A DNA stretch of 22,857 bases, taken from Cyclobacteriaceae bacterium (GTDB taxonomy: Bacteria; Bacteroidota; Bacteroidia; Cytophagales; Cyclobacteriaceae). Numbering within the stretch: the stretch's first letter is position 1; each line of letters opens with the position of its first letter. The DNA is taken from positions 1-22,857 of the forward strand of contig JANYDR010000152.1 of assembly GCA_025363495.1 (NCBI GenBank). Direction: 5' to 3'. Shown here in pieces: positions 1 through 7,743 of the stretch. Position numbers and translations under genes: made by a program. The notes beneath the pieces were generated by a model. It made no database searches. It worked only from the letters and a program-made list of their open reading frames with translations, and had not been told where the DNA came from.

Positions 1-196
1 TGGGAAACAGGATCATTGCTGAACTCAACATAGTTACTACACCGAATATCATGACTCCAGTTTTTCCAACATTCCATTTGCTGAACATGTCCAGCATCTC
101 GGCTTTGCCTGACGTCATGGCCCATCCTTGCTTGATGCCCATGTAGAATGCGAAAAGAATTAACAAGGAGTTGACGATTTTTAATGAGGTTGCCAT
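1..196 (-). CDS. Small integral membrane protein, 3' end beyond the window (DoxX-like?)
   Basis: Reading the minus strand from an ATG at 196-194 gives 65 uninterrupted codons that run off the left edge, so the C-terminal part is missing. The visible protein has one hydrophobic helix at residues 5-20 (KIVNSLLILFAFYMG), a short polar stretch with KQGWAM and MLDMFSKW, and a second helix beginning GVMIFGVVTMLSSAMI. This helix / amphipathic loop / helix layout resembles small DoxX-like four-helix membrane proteins of Bacteroidota, but only half the protein is visible, so the family call is tentative. It is transcribed divergently from the propeller gene at 325, with 128 bp between the two starts. 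The coding frame is convincing from hydrophobicity and lack of stops; no function can be stated. Confidence 0.65.
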   Translation of the reverse strand, partial: MATSLKIVNSLLILFAFYMGIKQGWAMTSGKAEMLDMFSKWNVGKTGVMIFGVVTMLSSAMILFP

Positions 197-324
197 GACG
201 GTGGTTATGGGTTGTTATTTAATAGATGATTTGCGTAAAATACTAATTTCGGCAGAAGTAATTGGCTATTGCAAGGTCAATCATTCTTTATTTTATAACT
301 TCCCGCAAACCTCAACCTACCAGT

Positions 325-1344
325 ATGAAACGAAAACACTTTCTACTGCTGCCTCTTTTTATCCTTGGATTATTTTATTCGGGCATGTCGCCTGACCCTA
401 CGCTCAATTATTATGTTGCCGGAACGGAAGACGGAGAGTCCAACGGTGTTGCAAAGTATTGGAACAAAGGTCAGTCGGTTAATCTTACCAATGGATCAAA
501 AAATGCTGTTGCAAATTCAATTGCCATTTCCGGAAAGGACATTTATGTAGCAGGTCATGAGAAGAATGAAACTTATGACGTTGCCAAATACTGGAAGAAT
601 GGTAAAGTTGTAATTCTGGGTACTGGTCTAAATTATTCTAATGCTTCGTCTATTGCAGTGTCAGGTATTGACGTATATGCAGCCGGAACGGAGTATGCGA
701 AAGTAAATGGTAAAACACAATACTTTACAAAGTACTGGAAGAATGGCAAATCAATAAATCTTAATGACGGTACCAAACGCGGTAATGCATTTGCAATAGC
801 TATATCCGGAACAGATGTATATGTGGCTGGCTCTGAACCAAACGAGAAGCAAATGGACATTGCAAAATACTGGAAGAATGGCACGGCAGTAAATCTCAGC
901 GATGGTTCTGTTCCTGCCATGGCAACAAGCATTGCTGTATCGGGAGCAAATGTATTTGTTGCTGGTGTAGAATTTTCCGGGAGAAATGGTTTGGCGAAAT
1001 ATTGGAATAATGGCGTAGCGGTCAAGCTTACTGACGGATCAAAAGATGCAATCGCCAGCGGTATTGCAGTATAGGGTAGTGATGTATACGTAGCAGGATT
1101 CGAATCAAATGATTCAATAAAAGTTGCGAAATACTGGAAGAATGGAACAGCAGTTGCCTTGACGGATGGTTCAAAGAAATCAGAAGCCACCAGTGTTGCA
1201 GTGATAGGGTCAGATGTGTATGTGGTTGGTTATTTGAATAACGGAACGATCAACGTTGCAACTTGTTGGATCAATGGAAAGCCAACGGCACTTTCTACCG
1301 GAACAAAAAATACGTATGGAAACTCTGTTGCTATAATGAAGTAG
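325..1344 (+). pseudogene. Secreted seven-repeat beta-propeller protein interrupted by an in-frame TAG
   Basis: The frame from ATG 325 encodes a signal peptide (MKRKHFLLLPLFILGLFYSG) and then seven tandem repeats of about 44-49 residues with the pattern AKYWKNG..(V)NLTDGS....A.SIAVSG.DVYVAG. A TAG at 1072-1074 interrupts the fifth repeat, at codon 250 of 340. The same frame continues with perfectly matching repeat sequence to a TAG at 1342-1344, so the gene is one unit broken by a single base (repeat consensus Ser codon TCG read as TAG). The N-terminus starts with an isolated YYVAG strand and the C-terminus ends just before that strand, which is the usual 'Velcro' closure of a seven-bladed propeller. 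The truncated product would lack about two and a half blades and probably not fold. A TTG codon at 262 is also in frame, but the ATG at 325 directly precedes the signal peptide and is preferred. Ligand and function are unknown. Confidence 0.8.
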
Positions 1345-1386
1345 AATAGTGGAAAATGTGAAGAGGGAATTATGTTAGCTGAACAT

Positions 1387-2520
1387 CTACTCCACCAACG
1401 CTTTGTGGATTTTATCTAACGTCTTTCCCATCACTTCATGTATTGGGCTTTCAGTTACCGTTCCCAGATTGACGCCGATAAAGAAGTAAACATTCTTCTC
1501 CAGAAAATAATATAGTTGACATCCTGCTCCGATGCCACCACCGCTATGTCCATAAGCAATTTGATTTTGAAAGACAGCATAGTCCAAACCTAATCCGTAA
1601 GTAGGATTGCCTTTACTGTCCTTGGCCCAGCTTTTCATTAGTTCAAGAGTGGAGGCGGAAAGCAATTTATTTTCCATCAAACCCCTTAGGAATTTGACTG
1701 CGTCTACCGGTGTTGCCACAATTCCGTCATCGCCGATTAAGAGCGCCACATTTTTTCGCTGTAACTCAGTGGCGTTCTCAAGAACTCCATCACTATGCCG
1801 GTCCCAGTAGGAATTGACAAGGTTGGAATAATTTATATAACCAGGATCACCCTGGTAAAATGTGTTGGATAGACCAAGAGGCTTTGTGATAGTATCAGAT
1901 AAAAATTTTCTATGATCACCCGTAATGGCATCCGCGATAAGCGCGAGAATGAGATAATTGGTGTTGCGATATGAATATTTACTTCCGGGCACAAATGTCA
2001 GAGGCTTACCATGAATGTACTGAAGATATTCTTCGGGAGTAAAAGGATAGTCAGGGTGTTGCAGCAGCTTTGTGATGTAAGCAGGTATAGAATTATATTC
2101 AGGTATACCGGAAGTATGCTTCATTAACATATGAATAGTTATTTTCCCCGCATCAGTAATATGCCTGCTAAATTTTTCAGGAAGGTATTTCGTCATTGGA
2201 GCTTCCAGATCAATTTTTCCTTGTTCGTACAATTTCAAAATACAAACTGCCATAAACGTTTTTGACACGCTTTGTAAATATTGCAGGTTGCTCGATTGCA
2301 TCAGGGTTTTATCTTCCAGTTTGGAATAACCGGCAGATGTAGTCCACCATCCTTCTTTTGAATAAACCGCCATTGAAACTCCGGGCACACCTTCTTTCAC
2401 AAGCTGCTGAAGTGCGCTATCAATTTCAGCCGCTTTTGAATAATTGGCGTTTATACTTTCCTGCGCAAAAGCAACGGTTATCCAAACTAAAAAGCAACTG
2501 ATAAAATATATTCGCATCAT
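1387..2520 (-). CDS. Serine hydrolase of the beta-lactamase / penicillin-binding fold (class C-like)
   Basis: The protein is a 377-residue exported serine hydrolase of the class C beta-lactamase/DD-peptidase family, acting in the periplasm or outside. A signal peptide covers residues 2-20 (ends VAFAQ). The catalytic SxxK motif is S84-V-S-K87. The YxN motif is Y184-R-N186, where Ser is more usual in the middle. The third motif is H325-S-G, as expected for this class in place of KTG. Length is normal for the family. Many such proteins are peptidases or esterases, not antibiotic-resistance enzymes, so the substrate cannot be named. I chose the ATG at 2520 because the signal peptide begins there; the frame stays open upstream to an ATG at 2541, which would add seven residues, and an ATG at 2517 is equally possible. 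It lies 83 bp downstream of, and co-directional with, the small outer-membrane protein gene at 2604-3194, and converges on the broken propeller gene. Confidence 0.9.
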   Translation of the reverse strand: MMRIYFISCFLVWITVAFAQESINANYSKAAEIDSALQQLVKEGVPGVSMAVYSKEGWWTTSAGYSKLEDKTLMQSSNLQYLQSVSKTFMAVCILKLYEQGKIDLEAPMTKYLPEKFSRHITDAGKITIHMLMKHTSGIPEYNSIPAYITKLLQHPDYPFTPEEYLQYIHGKPLTFVPGSKYSYRNTNYLILALIADAITGDHRKFLSDTITKPLGLSNTFYQGDPGYINYSNLVNSYWDRHSDGVLENATELQRKNVALLIGDDGIVATPVDAVKFLRGLMENKLLSASTLELMKSWAKDSKGNPTYGLGLDYAVFQNQIAYGHSGGGIGAGCQLYYFLEKNVYFFIGVNLGTVTESPIHEVMGKTLDKIHKALVE

Positions 2521-2603
2521 GTAAATTCTAATAATCATCAATCGATAATTTAATTTGTTATTTTACCCGATCTAACTTTCCACTTTCCGCTTTCATCTTC
2601 TAT

Positions 2604-3194
2604 TCAAAAATGTATCCTCGTCCCCATCTGTACCAACGTTTCCGGAACAACCGGAATACTCTTATTATAACCACTAACAATCAGAAACTGATAACTCACA
2701 AAAGGAGAGAAGTACGTGCCATTTGAATATCCGTTATGTCCTACTGAAACGCCAACGGGTAATGTGAGCATTCCCTTACCCTTGTGCCCTGCCGAAACCC
2801 ACTTGCCATTTACTTGTTTGAATGATTCTATTGGACGGAACGAGTAGAGATAACCAGCGCCTGCCTTTACTTCTGTGAAAACGTCTGAAGAAACAGTCGG
2901 TCGCCATGCCATCTGTGAATAAAATAACAATCCGTTGCCAAGCATCTTATTGTGGTACCAAACCACACTTACTTGTTGTGCCCAGTTCTGCTTTCCGTTG
3001 AGGCTCACCTCCGTTCCAAGTCCAAATCCGACGTTTGAGAAATTAGATTTTATGTCCCGGAATGGCAGAGAGAAGCAATGAAACTGAAGCGTCACGACGA
3101 TAGGGAAATTCCGGTAGTTGGAGTTATCCGTTTGGGCCTGCAACGAAAAGACAAGACAACAACTGGCCATCACCCCTAAAATCTTTGTTCTCAT
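2604..3194 (-). CDS. Small exported protein, probable outer-membrane beta-barrel
   Basis: This 196-residue protein has a clear signal peptide (MRTKILGVMASCCLVFSLQA, then QTDN). The mature part alternates polar and hydrophobic residues in short strands (for example QQVSVVWYHNK, GLLFYSQMAW, GYLYSFRP, YFSPFVSYQFLIV) and ends in an aromatic residue (TRIHF), both typical of Bacteroidota outer-membrane barrels of about eight strands. I do not recognise a named family. It is encoded 100 bp downstream of the LytTR gene on the same strand and 83 bp upstream of the beta-lactamase-fold gene. The three could share transcription, but the gaps are long enough for separate promoters. Function unknown. Confidence 0.7.
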   Translation of the reverse strand: MRTKILGVMASCCLVFSLQAQTDNSNYRNFPIVVTLQFHCFSLPFRDIKSNFSNVGFGLGTEVSLNGKQNWAQQVSVVWYHNKMLGNGLLFYSQMAWRPTVSSDVFTEVKAGAGYLYSFRPIESFKQVNGKWVSAGHKGKGMLTLPVGVSVGHNGYSNGTYFSPFVSYQFLIVSGYNKSIPVVPETLVQMGTRIHF

Positions 3195-3294
3195 TTGACT
3201 TAATTATTTACTGCAATTCTACGGTCGGGATTAACCGTGGGAAGTCGATTCAGAGGCTTTTCTGCCGAAGTGTAGCAAATTCTAAGGTGAGATG

Positions 3295-4119
3295 TCAGGC
3301 CTCGGGCCTAAACCATATTTTAAATGAAGGTGCTTTTGTGCGACTGATTAGTATTTCGGAAGGGAAACTTTCATGCTTGTTCGGCAGTACAAGTATTTTA
3401 CCGTTGTCAGAACGAGAGAAACCGGATATCATTTGCCGGTGAAGAATGAACTGGCGGTTGAGCCGGAAGAAGCTATTTGTTGGCAGTGTTTTTTCAATCT
3501 TGTCAAGTGATTGCCCCATATAATACTTTTTGCCGTTGATGTGGCAGGCCACGGCGTAATCGTCATCAACATAAAATCCTGCCAGCTCATTAAAGTCCAG
3601 CCGTATTTCCTGCTTGCCCTGCTTTACCATCAGTCCTTCAGATTTTGTGCGGTTCTCTTCCCGTCGTATGGCTTCCGATTTTTGCCACAGGTTATAATAA
3701 TGCAGACCGGTATAAATTCCATTGATGACAAAAAACCAGATGCTGATAATTACCAGATCAATTGAATAGAAGTCGAGAGGGGCTGCTTTCCCTTTTGCAA
3801 TCCAGCTGACCAGTTCTGTGAGTGTACTGATAATCAATAACCCAATAATTAGAGTGCCAACAAGTTGAATGACGGTTCTGCCAGGAAATCCCTTTTCATA
3901 GGGCCATTTTTTATCCAGAAAAAATATGAAAGAACGCACTCCCCACCAGGCAAAGTAACCTTGGATAGTATCGATGGAAAAAGTAATCAAAAGAAACCAG
4001 CTGAGCTGGATGCTGGAATAGGTAAGGTAATAATTGATGGCACTGATAAATGGGATCAATGTCAGGAAGATGGCTATGTCGGGGTGGTAGGGGTTGAGTG
4101 ATAATTGATTGTCGGGCAT
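3295..4119 (-). CDS. Membrane-anchored LytTR-family transcriptional regulator
   Basis: The N-terminal half has four predicted transmembrane helices (around AIFLTLIPFISAINYYL, SWFLLITFSIDTIQGYF, VIQLVGTLIIGLLIIS and SIDLVIISIWFFVINGI). The C-terminal 110 residues form a LytTR DNA-binding domain, recognisable by FNELAGFYVDDDYAVA, the central SLDKIEKTLP, and the hallmark FFRLNRQFILHRQMI. LytTR domains bind DNA through beta-strands, typically at imperfect direct repeats. Here no receiver domain precedes the DNA-binding domain, so the membrane part probably senses a signal directly. This architecture is common in Bacteroidota. The 274-residue protein starts at the ATG at 4119 (MPDNQLSL); an in-frame TTG at 4137 is less likely. 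Its target is unknown; the exported proteins encoded just downstream (2604-3194, 1387-2520) are natural candidates. The palindromic element at 4142-4331 lies immediately upstream. Confidence 0.9.
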   Translation of the reverse strand: MPDNQLSLNPYHPDIAIFLTLIPFISAINYYLTYSSIQLSWFLLITFSIDTIQGYFAWWGVRSFIFFLDKKWPYEKGFPGRTVIQLVGTLIIGLLIISTLTELVSWIAKGKAAPLDFYSIDLVIISIWFFVINGIYTGLHYYNLWQKSEAIRREENRTKSEGLMVKQGKQEIRLDFNELAGFYVDDDYAVACHINGKKYYMGQSLDKIEKTLPTNSFFRLNRQFILHRQMISGFSRSDNGKILVLPNKHESFPSEILISRTKAPSFKIWFRPEA

Positions 4120-4141
4120 GCTGCAAAGATATTCCAAGTTT

Positions 4142-4331
4142 GGGCTCCTTCGGAGCTAAATGCTTCACCACGGTCACGGGGAACACAGAGAATACACACA
4201 GAGCTTAGCCTCAAAGTCTTTTGAATTAAAGACTTTGAGAAATAAGGCACTTCTCTAAAGAAAAAACTCCGTGTAAATCTCTGTGTTCTTTGTGGCTCAG
4301 TGGTGAAATATATTTAACGCCGCAGGCGCCC
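4142..4331. repeat. 190-bp nested palindromic intergenic element (CACAGAG type)
   Basis: The two ends are imperfect inverted copies of each other. Both ends carry a small hairpin (GCTCCTTCGGAGC at 4144-4156; CGCCGCAGGCG at 4319-4329). Next come TTCACCAC (4164-4171) on the left and GTGGTGAA (4300-4307) on the right, then CACAGAG-containing arms (4184-4203) that match CTCCGTGT..CTCTGTGTT (4267-4287) in inverted orientation. Near the centre is a perfect 12-bp stem, CTCAAAGTCTTT / AAAGACTTTGAG (4210-4221 and 4228-4239), with a 6-nt loop. The last C of the element is the first base of the M13 peptidase stop codon (read on the minus strand). No open reading frame is inside, so it looks like a REP/MITE-type element. 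I recall similar CACAGAG-rich intergenic sequences in other Bacteroidota, without having checked. Confidence 0.75.
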
Positions 4332-6361
4332 TACCAAATTTTCACTCGTTTCTCCGGAGCGATATACAATGAGTCACCCGGCTTCACTCCGAACGCCTCG
4401 TAAAACTCAGGTATATTTCGAACAACCCCATTCACTCTGAACAACGCCGGAGAATGTGGATCTGTATTTACCTGCATACGCAATGATTGTTCTCTTGCTT
4501 TGTGAAGCCAGGCTTGCGCCCATCCCAGAAAGACGCGTTGTGTTCCTGTGAATCCATCAATAACAGGAGCTTCTTTTCCGTTAAGACTTATTTTGTAAGC
4601 TTTTAATGCAATGCTCAATCCGCCGAGGTCACCAATATTTTCTCCTTGCGTGAATTCACCATTCACATTGAGATCGCTGAAGACTTTGAATTGATTGTAT
4701 TGTTCAACGAGTGCACTGGTCCGTTTTTTAAATTCCTCACGGTCTTTATCCGTCCACCAGTCTTTTAATTCACCGTTGCCGTTGAATGTACTTCCCTGGT
4801 CATCAAATCCGTGACCGATCTCATGGCCAATCACGGCTCCGATGGCGCCATAGTTAACAGCATCATCCGCATTAAGGTCGAAGAAGGGAGGTTGTAAAAT
4901 GGCAGCAGGGAATACGATTTCATTTTTTGTGGGGTCATAATAGGCATTTACCTCCTGTGGATTCATTTGCCACTCAGTCTTATCAATGGGACCTCCAATT
5001 TTTGCAATTTCTTTTTTATGTAGGGACAGCTTTGCACTTTGAATATTTCCAAAGAGATCATTTTTATTGATCGTTACCGTGCTATAGTCTTTCCATTTAT
5101 CAGGATAGCCAATCTTGGGTGTAAATTTCGAGAGCTTGTCGAGTGCCTGCATTTTTGTTTCAGTACCCATCCAGTCAATTTCATTGATGCTACTTTTATA
5201 GGCATTTAATAGGTTCCCTACCAGCGCTTTCATGCGCTCCTTTGCTTCATTGGGAAAATGCTGGTTCACATATACTTTTCCAACTACTTCGCCAAGGTTA
5301 CCGTTAACCAAATCAACTCCTCTTCGCCATGCGGGATCAAGCTCTTTTCTTCCCGTCAACGTCTTACCATAGAAATCAAAATTCTGTTGGTCCATGGCGG
5401 TATTAAGTTCGCTGGCACTCGAATTGATAACATTCCATTTAAGGTAAGTCTTCCAGATCTCAAGTTTTGTTGCTGGAATGATAGTATTCATTGCCCATGC
5501 AAAAGATGGCTGGGCGATCACTATTTTTTCAAGATTTGTCACACCGGCGCCTGCAAGAAATTTTTTAAAATCAAATTTGGTCATAACATTATCGACTGAA
5601 TCAACAGGATAGATGTTGTACATCTTCGTCATGTCACGGGTCTCTTCTTTCTTTATATGCTTTTGAGCAATAGAGGTTTCCAGCGTAAGAATTTCTTTCG
5701 CAAGTTTTTGACCATCTTTCATTCCCGCAAGTTCCATCATGGAAGCAATGTGTGCGAGGTATGCTTTTCTTATCTCCGGGAATTTTTCCGCATCGCTTGT
5801 ATAATACTCACGGTCGGGTAATGCGAGACCCGCCTGCCACTCATATAACGCATACTCCGTTGGATTTTTTAAGTCAGGAATGATAAACAAACCAAAGGGA
5901 GTTCCGTAGCCATAGATATTGGCATATCCAAAATATCCGGCCAGCTCATCGTAGTTCGTGATGGCATCAATTTTTTTGAATTCGGCCTCGAGTGGGATTA
6001 TTCCAAGTGAATCCCTTTTCTTCATATTGAGGTAAGATGAATATAAGTCGCCAACTTTTTGCTCATCAGTTCCAACAGCTTTGTTCTCTGCCGCTGCTTC
6101 TTCGATAATTTTCTTAACATCCGACTGAGATCGCTCATGAACCATTCTGCCAACGCCATAACTGGATCGTTCCGCAGGTATTTCCGTGTTCTTAATCCAC
6201 GTGCCGTTTACATACATCTGGAAATTATCACCGGGCTTAACGGTGGTATCCATGTTTTGCAGGATAAGGCCGGATGTAAGCGTTTTGGTTTCTTCTTTCT
6301 TGGTTGTCGAACAAGCACATAGCAGGCTTAGTAAAGCGATGAAGGGTAGAGATGACTTCAT
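4331..6361 (-). CDS. M13-family zinc metallopeptidase lipoprotein (neprilysin/PepO-like)
   Basis: This 676-residue protein is a peptidase family M13 endopeptidase that cleaves oligopeptides, here anchored as a lipoprotein. The signal peptide ends in a lipobox at LLCAC (Cys17 the likely lipidated residue, followed by STTKKEE). The zinc site is complete: H513-E514-I-G-H517 with the third ligand E574 and D578 in GENIGDLGG. The substrate-binding NAYYD and the VFPAAILQPPFF block upstream of the zinc motif are characteristic of M13. The C-terminus ends KRVKIW; M13 proteins conventionally end in a conserved W. The N-terminal M13 domain (about residues 40-420) forms the size-restricting lid. Length is normal. 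It is monocistronic: divergent from the CHAT operon across 205 bp, and followed directly by the palindromic element. Confidence 0.96.
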   Translation of the reverse strand: MKSSLPFIALLSLLCACSTTKKEETKTLTSGLILQNMDTTVKPGDNFQMYVNGTWIKNTEIPAERSSYGVGRMVHERSQSDVKKIIEEAAAENKAVGTDEQKVGDLYSSYLNMKKRDSLGIIPLEAEFKKIDAITNYDELAGYFGYANIYGYGTPFGLFIIPDLKNPTEYALYEWQAGLALPDREYYTSDAEKFPEIRKAYLAHIASMMELAGMKDGQKLAKEILTLETSIAQKHIKKEETRDMTKMYNIYPVDSVDNVMTKFDFKKFLAGAGVTNLEKIVIAQPSFAWAMNTIIPATKLEIWKTYLKWNVINSSASELNTAMDQQNFDFYGKTLTGRKELDPAWRRGVDLVNGNLGEVVGKVYVNQHFPNEAKERMKALVGNLLNAYKSSINEIDWMGTETKMQALDKLSKFTPKIGYPDKWKDYSTVTINKNDLFGNIQSAKLSLHKKEIAKIGGPIDKTEWQMNPQEVNAYYDPTKNEIVFPAAILQPPFFDLNADDAVNYGAIGAVIGHEIGHGFDDQGSTFNGNGELKDWWTDKDREEFKKRTSALVEQYNQFKVFSDLNVNGEFTQGENIGDLGGLSIALKAYKISLNGKEAPVIDGFTGTQRVFLGWAQAWLHKAREQSLRMQVNTDPHSPALFRVNGVVRNIPEFYEAFGVKPGDSLYIAPEKRVKIW

Positions 6362-6389
6362 GTGTGTTGGATTTTTAGTTGATTGAGGA

Positions 6390-6418
6390 TAAAGCTACAA
6401 AAAATAGAAATTTTCCAA
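6390..6418 (-). promoter_or_regulatory. Possible Bacteroidota-type promoter for the M13 peptidase gene
   Basis: On the minus strand, TAGCTTTA (6397-6390) matches seven of eight positions of the Bacteroidota -7 consensus TAnnTTTG. A TTG (6418-6416) lies 18 nt further upstream, near the usual distance for the -33 element. The start codon is about 29 nt downstream of the -7 element. This is a consensus match only. Confidence 0.35.
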
Positions 6419-6488
6419 TAACGTAACAAACGGGTATCAATACACTTAAGACCCGCCGCAAATGCCTCTGCAGGGTGCTTTCCGGGGG

Positions 6489-6517
6489 TGAAACGGAATT
6501 TTTGTTTTTCCGTTTCA
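6489..6517. promoter_or_regulatory. 10-bp inverted repeat in the divergent promoter region of the CHAT operon
   Basis: TGAAACGGAA (6489-6498) and TTCCGTTTCA (6508-6517) are perfect inverted copies separated by 9 nt of mostly T. The repeat lies between the divergent M13 peptidase and lipoprotein genes, about 50 bp upstream of the lipoprotein start. It is followed on neither strand by a U-tract, so an operator or 5'-UTR hairpin is more likely than a terminator. No binding protein can be named. Confidence 0.5.
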
Positions 6518-6566
6518 TTTGCACCTGAATTGCGGTATTTTTAGATAGGGCTATCGAACTCTTAAA

Positions 6567-7079
6567 ATGAATTGGGTTGAACCTTTAGCAAATACAACAA
6601 AGCTTCGATGCAAAAGCGATTTAAATAATCGCCGTATCATCTCCTTTTCTCTATACTCAATTGCATTTCTTTTTTTCGTGATTAGCTGCCAGGAGGACAG
6701 CACCTTAAAAAATGTTTGCGCAGATCCTATCGGTTCTCAGGACGTGACGATGCAGACCAATACTCAGTTCTGCCCTAAAGAAGGACAGAATGGATGTTTC
6801 ATAACCAAATTTGGAAGCACGACTCAGGTTTTCCAGGCAATAAATTATACGGGAAAACTCCTTGGAATGATTGTAGATGTTGGTCCGGTAACATGTCTTG
6901 GTCAGGTGACTGCAAAACCGGTTAGTGGGTATGCTTATGTAGTTGATGTTGTTGCCAAACATGGTTATGTTATTATGCTTCCGGATGGCACCTACGGGCG
7001 GTTCTTTGTTGATACTGTTGTAAAGTCATCAACGGGTTCAGTCACAAAAATTTATGTGACGTGGCAATACGCATTCTAA
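6567..7079 (+). CDS. Small lipoprotein, first gene of the CHAT operon
   Basis: The 170-residue product has an unusually long basic N-region, then a hydrophobic stretch (residues 25-40, SFSLYSIAFLFFVIS) ending in a lipobox cysteine (VISC-QEDS). The Q-E-D after the cysteine resembles the acidic surface-export signals described for lipoproteins of Flavobacteriia, so it may sit on the outer face; this is inference. The mature part has four more cysteines (NVCAD, QFCPK, NGCF, VTCLG) that could form two disulfides, and the end of the chain is strand-rich. I recognise no family. The start could be further in, since the long N-region is atypical, but no better ATG precedes the hydrophobic segment. 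It is separated from the next gene by 10 bp, which indicates co-transcription with the barrel and the CHAT protease. Confidence 0.75.
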   Translation: MNWVEPLANTTKLRCKSDLNNRRIISFSLYSIAFLFFVISCQEDSTLKNVCADPIGSQDVTMQTNTQFCPKEGQNGCFITKFGSTTQVFQAINYTGKLLGMIVDVGPVTCLGQVTAKPVSGYAYVVDVVAKHGYVIMLPDGTYGRFFVDTVVKSSTGSVTKIYVTWQYAF

Positions 7080-7089
7080 TAGAAATTAT

Positions 7090-7743
7090 ATGAGAGCATT
7101 TCTATATTCCATTCTTCTTTTCTCAATTTATTCTACGCATGCGCAATCACGGATTTATATTTCCGGTGGCGTAGCAACATCGTTGGGTGGAAATGCTGAT
7201 ACTTTCACGGCGAGTAGTCCGACGCTTCCGTGGGTCGATGCCGAATATGAAAAGAAAGTAGTCGGCTCCATGAGCCTGCTGACGGGGGTATCTTTATATG
7301 GTGTCGGATATAACTATGATGGCACGGGGTTCGCCACTAATACAAGCAACTTCAAAGCAAATTATTTAGCAGTTCCATTAATGGCGCGCTGGAACATGTT
7401 TAATAAGCACTCTTTCTATTTTGACTTTGGAATTGTTACGTCCTACCTGGTGAAAGCAAATCTTAAGGAAACTTTCTATAAGTTCAATACTCCTGAAACG
7501 GCAGAAGGAGATATTTCACAATACTCCAACAGAATTCTAATTGCTACAAAGTTTCAGGAGACGGTGGCAATTAACCGCTTTACTATTGCTCTTTTTTTTA
7601 TGATAACATTCAAAGGACAAAACACAATAAAAGATTTGCCGGAGCATTGGCCGCTCAATCAGCAACAATCTACCTATCTGTTGTCCAATGGTTATTCTGA
7701 TTTTATGCTGTTCGGTTTGAAACTTGGAGTAAGGATAAAATGA
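7090..7743 (+). CDS. PorT-like outer-membrane beta-barrel protein, second gene of the CHAT operon
   Basis: The 217-residue protein has a signal peptide ending STHAQS. The mature part has repeated amphipathic strands and the motif NYLAVPLMARWN, followed by YFDFGIVTSYLVKANL. That 'YL.VP....' strand then 'F..G....YL.KA' is the core signature of PorT-like (OMP_b-brl_2) outer-membrane proteins. Its stop codon overlaps the start of the CHAT gene by 4 bp (ATGA), which normally means translational coupling. It shares the YLxVP and KA(N/T)L motifs with the barrel encoded after the CHAT gene, so the two look paralogous. A role in anchoring or delivering the CHAT protein at the outer membrane is inference from context. 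Confidence 0.8.
   Translation: MRAFLYSILLFSIYSTHAQSRIYISGGVATSLGGNADTFTASSPTLPWVDAEYEKKVVGSMSLLTGVSLYGVGYNYDGTGFATNTSNFKANYLAVPLMARWNMFNKHSFYFDFGIVTSYLVKANLKETFYKFNTPETAEGDISQYSNRILIATKFQETVAINRFTIALFFMITFKGQNTIKDLPEHWPLNQQQSTYLLSNGYSDFMLFGLKLGVRIK

Noticed and set aside
262..324. TTG-initiated N-terminal extension of the propeller gene
   Set aside because: The signal peptide begins at the ATG at 325, and the extra 21 residues before it would place it internally.
633..1190. Long antisense open frame opposite the propeller repeats
   Set aside because: It is a mirror of the repeat unit (FFQYF, SLRF repeats): the absence of antisense stops follows from the repeat codons, and it has no independent start signals.
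1387..2520. Antibiotic-resistance beta-lactamase
   Set aside because: Motifs show the fold, but this wide family in Bacteroidota is mostly peptidases or esterases, and nothing in the context indicates a resistance role.
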